DNA from: Candidatus Aminicenantes bacterium UBA6072
Lineage (GTDB): Bacteria; Acidobacteriota; Aminicenantia; UBA2199
Assembly (NCBI GenBank): GCA_002436105.1
Contig: DIXU01000012.1
Span: forward strand, 1-64,000
Reading direction: 5' to 3'
Length of the DNA stretch: 64,000 nucleotides
Part shown: positions 8,601 to 17,587 of the stretch, in pieces
How the letters are laid out: every line of letters starts with the position of its first letter
Position numbering within the stretch: the stretch's first letter is position 1
Notes under the pieces: model-generated
Seen by the model: only the letters and a program-made list of their open reading frames with translations
Database searches by the model: none
Told to the model about the DNA's origin: nothing
Made by a program: the position numbers and the translations under genes

Positions 8601-9522
8601 GTGTCAGGTCTTACATTATTACTTATCTCTTTTGCTTTCATGTTTTTTTATTGCCCGACTGACACTGACATAGTGTATTCCCAGGTAATCGGCGATCTCC
8701 TTCATCGTATAGCCGGATTCCACATAAGACCGGTAGATTGACTCTTCGCGGCTCGCCCCTCGCCGGGCGCCTTTCAGGAATATTTCATCAAGCTCCTTAT
8801 GCGGCGCTTGCCTTTGCGCCCTGGGAATCTCGATCACTTCATTTTTCTCTTCGATCAGCTCCTGGACCTTATTCAGGAACCTCTCGCTGCCTAGGATCCA
8901 TCCGCCGCGCAACTCATCAGTAGGGTACTCACCACCGATCCCTTTCTCGACATAGCGCCTTAAACAGGCAGCGGCCACCTTCCTGTCTGCCCCATACTGT
9001 TCCAATATCCACTCCACGGTTAGCCAAACCGGAGGTTTATCGATCCCGATGCTCGCCCGATAACTACCCCATGGCCAATCCTCGGCTTTTTTCACGATGT
9101 TCGCCCGGACAGGGTTCAGGGCGATATAGCGACTCACTTCGACAAGGTAATCGTCCTTTTCGATCAAAATCGCCTTAAACCTGCCTTGGAACAGATGGCC
9201 GACCCGGGCATGGCGCCAGTTGAATTCCCTGGTATAAACTCCATTCAACTGCCTCATGCCACGACTTAAATTGGCCTCAGGCGTCTCGACCAGCAGGTGA
9301 TAGTGATTGCCCATCAATACATAGGAATGGAAAAGCCAATGAAAGCGATCCTTGACTTGTTTAATGATATTCAGAAAGATCTCCCGGTCGTGGTCATCCA
9401 AGAATATATTCTTCCGTTCATTGCCACGAGCCGTGATATGATACGCGGCCCCGGGAAATTCAATGCGCATCGGCCTGGACATGCAGGCATCATATCAAAT
9501 GTAATAATGTAAGACCTGACAC
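8601..9522 (-). mobile_element. RAYT element copy 1 (IS200-like, 922 bp)
   Basis: A 22-bp perfect inverted repeat bounds the element: 8601-8622 (GTGTCAGGTCTTACATTATT…) and 9501-9522. The only gene, on the minus strand, encodes the REP-associated tyrosine transposase. Its stop codon lies inside one arm. Relative to the copy at 22403-23329 it lacks five bases in the promoter-side spacer (one TTGAT unit), which accounts for the 922 versus 927 bp lengths. Confidence 0.85.
8619..9482 (-). CDS. REP-associated tyrosine transposase (RAYT), copy 1
   Basis: A 287-residue Y1 HUH transposase of the REP-associated (TnpA-REP) type. The N-terminal RIEFPGAAYHITARGN motif, the HUH signature H60-Y61-H62 (GNHYHLLVE) and the LNPVRANIV block are present; the nucleophile is probably Y112, with Y119 the next candidate. 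Residues ~253-285 form a helix-turn-helix (TMKEIADYLGIHYVSVSRA). It should nick single-stranded REP-type hairpins and mobilise them. Only a few residues differ from the copy at 22448-23311. The start codon has no Shine-Dalgarno sequence and lies six bases below a TATGAT box. The shortened spacer in this copy leaves the promoter elements badly spaced, so expression may be reduced. Confidence 0.92.
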   Translation of the reverse strand: MSRPMRIEFPGAAYHITARGNERKNIFLDDHDREIFLNIIKQVKDRFHWLFHSYVLMGNHYHLLVETPEANLSRGMRQLNGVYTREFNWRHARVGHLFQGRFKAILIEKDDYLVEVSRYIALNPVRANIVKKAEDWPWGSYRASIGIDKPPVWLTVEWILEQYGADRKVAAACLRRYVEKGIGGEYPTDELRGGWILGSERFLNKVQELIEEKNEVIEIPRAQRQAPHKELDEIFLKGARRGASREESIYRSYVESGYTMKEIADYLGIHYVSVSRAIKKHESKRDK

Positions 9523-10264
9523 TAATGCCCTAATGCCCTCTCAGCAATATTCGCAGGACTGGTTGCATATGGATGCCAAAAGGCGGCTGGCAGTAGAATG
9601 ATGGCTAAAGTCACAAAGTCAAGCACCGTCCCCAACCGCCCCCGCCGACAAAGTCAAGAAGTCAAGCACCGAGTAAGATTTTCCCCGGCAATGCCATAGG
9701 TGCAGGTGAAGGAGCTACTTGTGCTAGTGAAGGGGGATATCCCGCAAAACTGCCTGGCCTCCTGCAGGCGCATGCCGCATTTGTTCAGGTCGGACTTGAT
9801 GGTATCGACGGTATGGAAGATGGCCTCCAATCGTTCTTGGGAGCTTGTTGGTCTTTTCAATCTCGAGTTTGAGATAATTGGGGTCAGGTCTTGAATTATT
9901 AGATCGATCTTCAGGAAAACCTTTTGTATCCTATTTTGGACTTGCATTATTAAAACTGTTATTTCAAGACCTGATCCTAATGGCCCATATTTGTAAAAAT
10001 GCAAGGGCTGGTGCCGGGGTTCTCTGAATCTCCAAATCTCCCAGATCACATTTTTCCCCATTGTTGATGTCCAATTTTCTGAATATGCCGATAATAGGGC
10101 AAAAAAAAGAATATTATTGGGTTGACATTAAGTTCCTCGTTTCCTAAGATTAATTTGCCTGAAACAGTGGATTTAATATAGATTGATGGGGGGCATGAAT
10201 ATGCGGAAGATTGGGAAGTTTCCTGAGAAATTCCTGAAATCTAGCTGCTAGGAGGACTTGGAGA
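9483..10264. repeat. Intergenic region: REP-A fragment and palindromic MITE
   Basis: Bases 9541-9632 are the 3' half of the RAYT-derived REP-A element, with a further partial end at 9658-9671. Bases 9883-9974 are the second palindromic MITE-like element. The DNA between them (9690-9880) has an open minus-strand frame that continues into the MITE and resembles nothing known. From about 10080 the composition turns AT-rich and the defence island begins. Confidence 0.65.
9883..9974. mobile_element. 92-bp palindromic MITE-like element (copy 2)
   Basis: Homologous to 4401-4494. The ends read GTCAGGTCTTGAATTA on the left and TATTTCAAGACCTGAT on the right, inverted with 14 of 16 matches. The interior shares AGATCGATCTTCAGGAAAAC with copy 1. 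Confidence 0.75.
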
Positions 10265-11149
10265 ATGGCAGAAATAACACGAAGAAGAGCAGGCGAGCTG
10301 GTTCGAGGAGTATTTCAAATTTTAATAAAGCATCCAGATGGACTTCAAGCCAAAGAAGTGATTCAGCAACTCGAAAAACTTGTTCCTCCGACTGAATTTG
10401 AGCAAAGCATTTATCCTAACTCCCAAAATATTAGGCGATACGGAAAAATTATTAGGTTTTCGACAATTGTGGCTGTAAAAGCAGGCTGGTTGACTAAAGA
10501 AAAGGGGCTATGGTCCATTACTACTGAAGGTCAAAATGCATTCAATAATTTCCGCGATCCCGAGGCCTTTCAAATAGAAGCCAGTCGTTTATATCGGAAA
10601 TGGAAAGCAGCTCAACCCAAAGAGAAAATTGAAAATGAAGAAGCGGATTCCGAAAGCGTAGCCACGGCACTCGAGGAGGCTGAAGAGACTGCATGGGCTG
10701 AGATTGAAGAATTCCTTGAAAAAATGAGTCCCTATGATTTTCAGGATCTCTGTGCAGGGTTGTTGCGTGGAATGGGGTACTTTGTCGAGTGGGTGTCCCC
10801 GCCAGGTCCGGATAAGGGAATTGATATTATTGCTCATGTGGATCCGCTTGGGGTCAAAGGACCAAGAATAAAAGCTCAAGTTAAGCGGAAAGCAGACCGA
10901 GTCGCGGTTGACGGCGTTCGGGCTTTTATGGCTCTTCTTGCCGATTCCGATGTAGGCATCTTTATCTGCACAGGTGGGTTTACACGTGAAGCTGAATCGG
11001 AGGTCCGCCGACAGGAAAAAAGGCGAATTATGCTGATCGATCTTAAACGGTTGTTCGATCTTTGGACTGAGCATTATGAAAAAATACCAGATGCCCAGAA
11101 ACGTCTACTGCCACTTCGGCCAGTTTATTACCTTGTGCCTGATGAATAA
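10265..11149 (+). CDS. Mrr-family restriction endonuclease
   Basis: A 294-residue Mrr-like protein. The N-terminal ~95 residues are a winged-helix DNA-binding region of the Mrr_N type (DGLQAKEVIQQLEKLVP…WSITTEGQNAF). A charged linker (115-145) leads to the catalytic PD-(D/E)XK domain: MSPYDFQDLCAGLLRGMGY, then D183-K-G-I-D187, and Q205-V-K207 as the QxK motif. The family cleaves modified or foreign DNA (type IV restriction). AGGAGG sits nine bases above ATG 10265. It opens a rightward group with the type III pair 60 bp downstream, so it may instead serve as an accessory nuclease of that system. Confidence 0.87.
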   Translation: MAEITRRRAGELVRGVFQILIKHPDGLQAKEVIQQLEKLVPPTEFEQSIYPNSQNIRRYGKIIRFSTIVAVKAGWLTKEKGLWSITTEGQNAFNNFRDPEAFQIEASRLYRKWKAAQPKEKIENEEADSESVATALEEAEETAWAEIEEFLEKMSPYDFQDLCAGLLRGMGYFVEWVSPPGPDKGIDIIAHVDPLGVKGPRIKAQVKRKADRVAVDGVRAFMALLADSDVGIFICTGGFTREAESEVRRQEKRRIMLIDLKRLFDLWTEHYEKIPDAQKRLLPLRPVYYLVPDE

Positions 11150-11176
11150 TCAAAAAAGTAACGTAGGGTTGGAATG

Positions 11177-11182
11177 TATAAT
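11177..11182 (+). promoter_or_regulatory. Possible -10 box upstream of the mod gene
   Basis: A perfect TATAAT lies in the 60-bp gap between the Mrr and mod genes, with GAGG at about 11200 before ATG 11210. I see no good -35 at 16-18 bases, so this would be a weak or activated promoter giving mod expression independent of mrr. Confidence 0.4.
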
Positions 11183-11209
11183 ACAACGACGCAATGAGAG
11201 AGGAAACTT

Positions 11210-13405
11210 ATGTCTAAACTGACAGATCAAGAACAAAGAGAAGTGCTCCGTTTCATTGAAGCTAGAAAGCCCTTGCCTGATAAATATCGTTTTTTACTCT
11301 ACGAAGAGAAACGCGAAGTTGAATTGGTATGGAACGGAAAGTCGAATGAAGTTTGCAATATAGTTCTGCCATTTCAAGTGATTGAACAAGTGGACGAACC
11401 ACGCTCTGAGGGAACGAAAGGGAAGAGTTACCCGATGTTCGAAGCTATGGGATTCAGTCTTGATAATCGCGGTAGGCAACTCAAGGGTTGGACCAACAAG
11501 CTCATCTGGGGCGACAACAAGCTGATCCTCTCCTCGCTGAAAAATGGACCGCTGCGCGAAGAGATCGAAAAACAGGGTGGCCTCAAGCTAATTTACATCG
11601 ATCCACCCTTTGATGTGGGCGCCGATTTTTCCATGGATATTGAGATTGGCAATGACTCCTTCACCAAGAAGCCTAACATTCTTGAAGAAATTGCCTATCG
11701 TGACACCTGGGGCAAAGGAGCAGATTCCTTTATTGCAATGATTTACGAGAGGCTTGTGCTTATGCGGGATTTACTGGCGGATAATGGAAGTATATATGTA
11801 CATTGCGACTGGCGGGTAAATAGTTTCATTCGAATGGTGTTAGATGAGGTTTTCGGAAATGAAAATCATAGAAATGAAATAATTTGGACATACCAAGGTT
11901 CATGGGTAGAACCCAAAACCTATTTCCCTCGCAGGCATCACTCTATTTATTTCTATAAAAAAAGCAGTAATGATTTTTTTAATAGATCTTATGAGGATAA
12001 TATCGAAGAACAAGTGAATTTTTTAAGATGGAGAGAATATATTATTGATAATAAAATCTACGCTAAAAAAATGCCATCACACGACTTGCGTTTCAAATCA
12101 TATATTGACCACTTTGAAAAAACTCATGGCCATTATCCATCTGGTGAAGATGTGGTGTTTGAGGCAAAAGGTGGTGTTATTGGCTCAGTTTGGAGCATTA
12201 AAACTGTTGACCCGAAATCTCCTGAAAATGTTAATTACCCCACACAAAAATCTGAAATATTATTAGAACGAATTATTCAAGCTTCTTCAAACGAAGGTGA
12301 CCTGATTGCTGATTTTTTTTGTGGTTCCGGCACAACAGCAGCAGTTGCGGAAAAATTGGGGCGGAAATGGATTGTCAGCGATTTGGGAAAGTTCGCCATT
12401 CACACTACGCGTAAGCGGTTGATCGGCGTGCAGAGGCAACTTAAGGCTGAAGGGAAAAACTATCGTGCTTTTGAGATCCTTAATATGGGGAGATATGAAC
12501 GCCAGCACTATATCGGAGTTAATCCCAACCTGCGTGAAGTCGAACAGCAGAAACAACTGGACGAAAAGGAAAATGCCTTTATTGACTTGATCTTGCGCGC
12601 TTACCGGGCTGAAAGAACAGTTGGGTTCCATACATTCCCGGGGAAAAAAGCAGGACGCCTGGTTGCGATTGGCCCGGTCAACATGCCAGTAACACGTTTG
12701 TTTGTGGAAGAGGTCATTATAGAATGCCGCCAGAACCACATCACGAGAGTCGATATCCTTGGCTTTGAGTTCGAGATGGGATTGTTCCCTTTCGCGCTCG
12801 ACGAAGCTAAGGCTAAGGGAATTGATATCGCACCCAAGTACATTCCTGCCGATGTGTTCGACAAGCGAGCGGTAGAGAAGAATCAAGTGGTTTTTCATGA
12901 TGTTGCTGCAATCGAAATCAAACCGCATATCAAAAAGAACAGCGTGGCTGTAGAGCTGACCGATTTTTCTGTCTTCTACTCGCAGGACTCTATTGCCAAT
13001 GCCGAGGCGACTCTAAAAGATAAATCCAGCAAAATTGTGGTTGAGAAAGGTCAGATCGTCAAAGTGAGCAAGGACAAAGACGGCATTGTCAGCCGCGAAG
13101 TCCTAACCAAAAACTGGACCGACTGGATCGATTACTGGTCGGTCGATTTCAATTTTGAGAATAAAAAAGAAATCGTCCATATCAAAAACGAAGAGAATGG
13201 AGAATGGGAAGAAATCTGGACTGGGGAATACATCTTCGAAAATGAGTGGCAATCCTTCCGTACAAAAAAGGATCGTGCGCTGGAACTGACCAGCAGCCTT
13301 TGCGAATGTGAGCCGGGAAGGCGGAAACTTGGCGTAAAGGTAGTGGATATTTTCGGCAATGACACTATGATGATCATTGAAGTCAATGTTGGAGGGAAGA
13401 AATAA
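11210..13405 (+). CDS. mod: Type III restriction system adenine methyltransferase (Mod)
   Basis: A 731-residue N6-adenine methyltransferase of beta-class motif order. The catalytic motif IV is D131PPF134 (YIDPPFDVGADF), a DPPF variant of DPPY. The AdoMet-binding motif is at about 368-374 (DFFCGSGTT). The stretch between them should hold the target-recognition domain, and the C-terminal ~250 residues continue well beyond the methyltransferase fold. Mod confers sequence specificity and protects host DNA. The stop codon overlaps the next start (TAATG), coupling it tightly to the helicase/nuclease subunit. AT content is higher than in core genes. Confidence 0.9.
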   Translation: MSKLTDQEQREVLRFIEARKPLPDKYRFLLYEEKREVELVWNGKSNEVCNIVLPFQVIEQVDEPRSEGTKGKSYPMFEAMGFSLDNRGRQLKGWTNKLIWGDNKLILSSLKNGPLREEIEKQGGLKLIYIDPPFDVGADFSMDIEIGNDSFTKKPNILEEIAYRDTWGKGADSFIAMIYERLVLMRDLLADNGSIYVHCDWRVNSFIRMVLDEVFGNENHRNEIIWTYQGSWVEPKTYFPRRHHSIYFYKKSSNDFFNRSYEDNIEEQVNFLRWREYIIDNKIYAKKMPSHDLRFKSYIDHFEKTHGHYPSGEDVVFEAKGGVIGSVWSIKTVDPKSPENVNYPTQKSEILLERIIQASSNEGDLIADFFCGSGTTAAVAEKLGRKWIVSDLGKFAIHTTRKRLIGVQRQLKAEGKNYRAFEILNMGRYERQHYIGVNPNLREVEQQKQLDEKENAFIDLILRAYRAERTVGFHTFPGKKAGRLVAIGPVNMPVTRLFVEEVIIECRQNHITRVDILGFEFEMGLFPFALDEAKAKGIDIAPKYIPADVFDKRAVEKNQVVFHDVAAIEIKPHIKKNSVAVELTDFSVFYSQDSIANAEATLKDKSSKIVVEKGQIVKVSKDKDGIVSREVLTKNWTDWIDYWSVDFNFENKKEIVHIKNEENGEWEEIWTGEYIFENEWQSFRTKKDRALELTSSLCECEPGRRKLGVKVVDIFGNDTMMIIEVNVGGKK

Positions 13406-16092
13406 TGGCGCTTCATCAAGATTTTCCGAAATCACCCTATGCTGTCATTGACCCGGCCATCCGCTGGTTTCCTGCCGATGAAGCCTTGCGCGAGAGCAGT
13501 ATGGAGAAGTTGATGCCACCGCTGGTGTCGCAATTGCGCAAGAAGGTAAAAGAGTGGCGGGATAGTGGCTATATAGGGGCGGCAAATACAAGTAAGAGCC
13601 TGCTTAACTGGTGGTTTGGGTTTCCTCACTTATTGCCGAAAGCAGACGGATCCATGGCTGAGTTCCAATATTATTTTGCCCAACGCGAAGCTTTGGAGAC
13701 AATTATTTTTTTATACGATGTAGTGGAGGTCAAAGACAAATTCGACATGATGCGTTTTGACAGCTCCGGCCTGGTATCGGCGAATATGTTTGATGAAACT
13801 TGGAGGCGCTTTGTGGTTAAAATGGCAACGGGTTCCGGGAAGACCAAAGTGTTGAGCTTAGTACTGGCCTGGAGTTTTTTTCACAAGCTGTATGAGCCGG
13901 ATTCAGAGTTAGCACGAAATTTTCTGGTGATCGCGCCCAATATCATTGTCCTTGACCGTATCTATAAGGATTTTCAGGGATTGCGCATTTTTATTAAAGA
14001 CGATCCGATTCTTCCGGAAAATGGAGTGGACGGGCACAACTGGCGCGATGATTTTCAAATGACTCTGCATGTGCAGGACGATGTAAAGATAACCCGTCCC
14101 ACAGGAAACATCTTCCTGACCAACATCCACCGCGTCTATGCCGGTAATGACATTCCCGCTTCGCCCAACGATGAAAATACAATGGATTATTTTTTGGGTA
14201 AGAAGCCAAGCGGGGCAACAACCGATTCCAAAGTGGATTTGGGCATGATTGTCCGCGATATTGATGAACTGATGGTTCTCAATGATGAAGCACATCACAT
14301 TCATGATCCGAAAATGGCCTGGTTCAAGTCGATCGAGGATATCCATAACCGCCTGAAACAAAAAGGGGCCGCCCTTTCAATGCAGGTCGATACAACGGCA
14401 ACCCCCAGACATAACAATGGCGCGATATTCGTCCAAACAGTGGCCGATTATCCATTAGTTGAAGCCATCTCACAGAACGTGGTCAAGCATCCTGTCCTTC
14501 CTGATCCCCCGAGTCGCGCAAAACTGGTTGAACGGCAGAGTGCCAAATACACCGAGAAATATGCCGATTACATCAACCTCGGAGTGATCGAGTGGCGCAA
14601 GGCATATGCCGAGCACGAAAAGATGGGCAAGAAAGCGATCTTGTTCGTCATGACCGATGATACCCGGAATTGCGATGATGTTGCCGAATATCTTGAAAGT
14701 AATTATCTGGATCTGAAAGATGCGGTATTGGTCATTCACACTAAAAAGAATGGTGAAATATCTGAATCCAGCACAGGCAAGGACAAAGAGGAATTGGACA
14801 AGCTACGCAAGCAAGCCAATGACATTGATAGTTTGGAGAGCTCTTACAAGGCCATCATTTCCGTAATGGTCCTTAAAGAGGGCTGGGATGTACGCAATGT
14901 CACCACTATTGTGGGGCTACGGCCTTATGCCGCGCAAAGCAACATTCTGCCTGAACAGACATTGGGTCGCGGACTACGCAAGATGTATCCTGGTTTCATT
15001 GAAGAATATGTCAGTGTGGTTGGGACAAATGCGTTCATGGAATTTGTTGAGTCTATCCAGGCAGAAGGCGTAGTGTTGGAGCGCAAGCCGATGGGGGAGG
15101 GAACTCAGCCCAAAACTCCACTGGTTGTTGAGGTTGACAAAGAAAATATCAAGAAAGATATTGATGCATTAGATATAGAAATTCCGGTGCTGACTCCGCG
15201 TGTTTATCGGGAGTATAAAAACCTTGGAGACCTGGATGTTAGAGCCTTAGGCCATCAGCGTGTGATCTATCTCCAGTTTTCAGAAGCGGAACAGCGTGAG
15301 ATTGTATTCAAGGATATCACCACCGGCCAAGTAACTCATACGACCATCCTTGATTCTGTTGGCGTTGCCGACTATAGCAGCGTAATCGGCTATTTCGCCC
15401 AGACAATCATGAAAGATTTGAGGCTGGTTAGCGGCTACAATGTGCTGTATGGAAAGGTAAAGGAATTTGTCAAAAATGAACTTTTCGATCACCCCGTAGA
15501 ACTGGAAATTCAAAACACCCTGCGAAACCTATCTGAATTAGCGGCAACGAAAACCCTGGTTGAGACGTTTAAAAAAGCAATTAATGCACTTACCGTAAAA
15601 GAAAAAGGTGATGCTGAAATCCGTGATTCCATCAAGCTCAGGCAAACCCGTCCCTTTGTGGCCAAGGATCAGGGGTATCTCATCCCGAAAAAAAGTGTCT
15701 TCAACCGGATCATTGGCGATAGCCATTTGGAGTTGTTGTTCGCCCGTTTCCTGGAAGATTGCGAAGATGTAGTTTCTTACGCCAAGAATTATATGGCGGT
15801 ACATTTCAAACTGGATTATGTCAATGCGGATGGCGACATCTCCAACTATTATCCCGATTTTATGGTCAAACTAACTGACAAACGAATTTTTATTGTTGAA
15901 ACAAAAGGTGTTGAGGACCTGGACGTCCCTCTCAAGATGGAGCGGCTCCGGCAATGGTGCGTTGATATCAATCATATTCAAATAGCCATTAAATACGACT
16001 TTGTATATGTGGACCAGGAAAGTTTTGAAAAATTCCGGCCATCGTCTTTTAAGCAATTAATTGATGGATTTAAATTATATAAAAAGAAATAA
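13405..16092 (+). CDS. res: Type III restriction system helicase-nuclease (Res)
   Basis: An 895-residue superfamily 2 helicase/translocase with a C-terminal nuclease. Walker A is at 141-147 (ATGSGKT) and the DEAH box at 294-297 (NDEAHH). Later helicase motifs include VDTTATPR and LKEGWDVRNVTTIVGLRP followed by QTLGRGLRKMYPG. The endonuclease domain near 816-835 carries P-D818 and E832-T-K834 (YYPDF…FIVETKG), the PD-(D/E)XK triad. Together with Mod it forms the type III complex that cuts DNA after ATP-dependent communication between two sites. ATG 13405 shares its A with the preceding TAA. All catalytic motifs are intact. Confidence 0.92.
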   Translation: MALHQDFPKSPYAVIDPAIRWFPADEALRESSMEKLMPPLVSQLRKKVKEWRDSGYIGAANTSKSLLNWWFGFPHLLPKADGSMAEFQYYFAQREALETIIFLYDVVEVKDKFDMMRFDSSGLVSANMFDETWRRFVVKMATGSGKTKVLSLVLAWSFFHKLYEPDSELARNFLVIAPNIIVLDRIYKDFQGLRIFIKDDPILPENGVDGHNWRDDFQMTLHVQDDVKITRPTGNIFLTNIHRVYAGNDIPASPNDENTMDYFLGKKPSGATTDSKVDLGMIVRDIDELMVLNDEAHHIHDPKMAWFKSIEDIHNRLKQKGAALSMQVDTTATPRHNNGAIFVQTVADYPLVEAISQNVVKHPVLPDPPSRAKLVERQSAKYTEKYADYINLGVIEWRKAYAEHEKMGKKAILFVMTDDTRNCDDVAEYLESNYLDLKDAVLVIHTKKNGEISESSTGKDKEELDKLRKQANDIDSLESSYKAIISVMVLKEGWDVRNVTTIVGLRPYAAQSNILPEQTLGRGLRKMYPGFIEEYVSVVGTNAFMEFVESIQAEGVVLERKPMGEGTQPKTPLVVEVDKENIKKDIDALDIEIPVLTPRVYREYKNLGDLDVRALGHQRVIYLQFSEAEQREIVFKDITTGQVTHTTILDSVGVADYSSVIGYFAQTIMKDLRLVSGYNVLYGKVKEFVKNELFDHPVELEIQNTLRNLSELAATKTLVETFKKAINALTVKEKGDAEIRDSIKLRQTRPFVAKDQGYLIPKKSVFNRIIGDSHLELLFARFLEDCEDVVSYAKNYMAVHFKLDYVNADGDISNYYPDFMVKLTDKRIFIVETKGVEDLDVPLKMERLRQWCVDINHIQIAIKYDFVYVDQESFEKFRPSSFKQLIDGFKLYKKK

Positions 16093-16162
16093 AGTGTCTA
16101 CTCCTGAAATCATTGCTAAATACTACGCATCCAGACACACAGATTATTGTGATGGATAATTT

Positions 16163-16191
16163 TTGATTTTTCCCTGTTTTCCCGATAAAAT
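16163..16191 (+). promoter_or_regulatory. Promoter of the DUF2130 gene, leaderless geometry
   Basis: TTGATT (16163-16168) and TAAAAT (16186-16191) are 17 bases apart. Six bases then separate the -10 box from ATG 16198. The gene is therefore transcribed separately from mod-res and probably as a leaderless mRNA. Confidence 0.72.
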
Positions 16192-16197
16192 TGCTTC

Positions 16198-17487
16198 ATG
16201 AGAGAGAATGAACCGACAATTGCATGCCCGAAATGCAAGACTGAGATCCGACTAACGGAATCCCTCGCGGCGCCACTGATCGAGGCTAAAAAACAAGAAT
16301 TCGAGGAGCGCTTGGCGCGGCAAAGGAAGGACTTTGAGGCACGGGAAATGGACCTTAAGAACCGTGAAGAGGACCTCTCCAAAGCCAGAGAGAATCTTGA
16401 CGATAAAGTAGCCGAGAAACTAAATCTCGAGCGGACCAAGATAGTGGCAGAAGAAGCTAAGAAGGCCCGCCTGGCCTCAGCGAAAGACTTGGAGCAAAAA
16501 GGTAATGAAGTTGTGGAACTTCAAGAGATCCTCAAACAGCGGGATGTCAAACTAGCCGAAGCTCAGAAAGAGCAGGCTGGGTTAATCCGTAAGCAAAGGG
16601 AGCTAGATGACGCCAAACGCGAATTAGACCTGACTGTAGAAAAGCGCATCAAAGAAGGATTAACCGCCGTCCGGGACCAGGCACGCAAAGAGGCAGAAGA
16701 AGAGCTGAAATTAAAGGTACTGGATCGGGAGCAAACCATTAAATCGATGGCGAATCAGATTGATGATCTAAAGCGCAGAGTCGAGCAGGGTTCTCAACAA
16801 ATTCAGGGCGAGGTTATGGAGCTTGAACTCGAAACCATTCTGCGAGCCAAGTTCCCCATGGACCTAATTGAACCTGTCCCCAAGGGCGAGTTTGGCGGGG
16901 ATATCCTACACCGCGTCCTCGGGCCTTTTGGACAGCTTTGTGGCACGATTCTGTGGGAGTCCAAGCGCACCAAGAACTGGACCGATTCCTGGATCTCTAA
17001 GCTTCGGGACAACCAGCGAGCTGCCAAAGCGGAATTGGCTATCCTTGTAAGTCAGGCGCTCCCAAAAGATATGGATACCTTCGAACTAATTGATGGGGTT
17101 TGGGTCACCCACCCCAGAGCAGTGCTTCCCGTGGCCGTTACCCTTCGGTATTCCCTTATCGAAGTGGCACTCGCGCGCCAGGCCGGAGAAGGGCAGCAAA
17201 CCAAGATGGAGATGGTCTACCAGTACATAACCGGCCCACGCTTCCGTCAACGCGTCCAGGCGATCGCTGAAGCCTTCTCCTCAATGAATGAAGACCTGGA
17301 TAAAGAGAAGAAAGTCATCACCAAGCAATGGGCCAAGCGTGAGGAACAGATTGACCGCGTCATGCAGTCCACCGTAGGCATGTATGGAGATATTCAAGGT
17401 ATTGCAGGAAAGACCGCGCAGGAGATTGAGGGGTTAGATTTGAAGGCACTGGAGGCACCGGATCCAAATGAAGATGTGTCTTCGTAG
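16198..17487 (+). CDS. DUF2130 coiled-coil protein
   Basis: A 429-residue protein of the DUF2130 family. The N-terminus carries a CPKC pair (residues ~10-13; only one Cys-X2-Cys, so a half zinc knuckle). Residues ~30-200 are a long charged coiled coil rich in lysine and glutamate. The C-terminal domain has the family core GGDILHRVLGPFGQLCGTI followed by LWESKRTKNWTDSWISKL, whose D…E-S-K arrangement resembles a PD-(D/E)XK nuclease. The family often sits beside restriction genes; function is unproven. It has its own promoter and no Shine-Dalgarno sequence. Confidence 0.82.
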   Translation: MRENEPTIACPKCKTEIRLTESLAAPLIEAKKQEFEERLARQRKDFEAREMDLKNREEDLSKARENLDDKVAEKLNLERTKIVAEEAKKARLASAKDLEQKGNEVVELQEILKQRDVKLAEAQKEQAGLIRKQRELDDAKRELDLTVEKRIKEGLTAVRDQARKEAEEELKLKVLDREQTIKSMANQIDDLKRRVEQGSQQIQGEVMELELETILRAKFPMDLIEPVPKGEFGGDILHRVLGPFGQLCGTILWESKRTKNWTDSWISKLRDNQRAAKAELAILVSQALPKDMDTFELIDGVWVTHPRAVLPVAVTLRYSLIEVALARQAGEGQQTKMEMVYQYITGPRFRQRVQAIAEAFSSMNEDLDKEKKVITKQWAKREEQIDRVMQSTVGMYGDIQGIAGKTAQEIEGLDLKALEAPDPNEDVSS

Positions 17488-17587
17488 TAAATGTTTTGTA
17501 TTGTCACCACTCACCTTTATATTCAATATTTTTATTCATTATTCCATAAACTCCTTGTTGGCAGTTCATGATTTTTATTCGAAATGC

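Noticed and set aside
9654..10061. 135-codon minus-strand frame
   Set aside because: It spans the palindromic MITE and a REP-A fragment, so most of its codons are repeat sequence.
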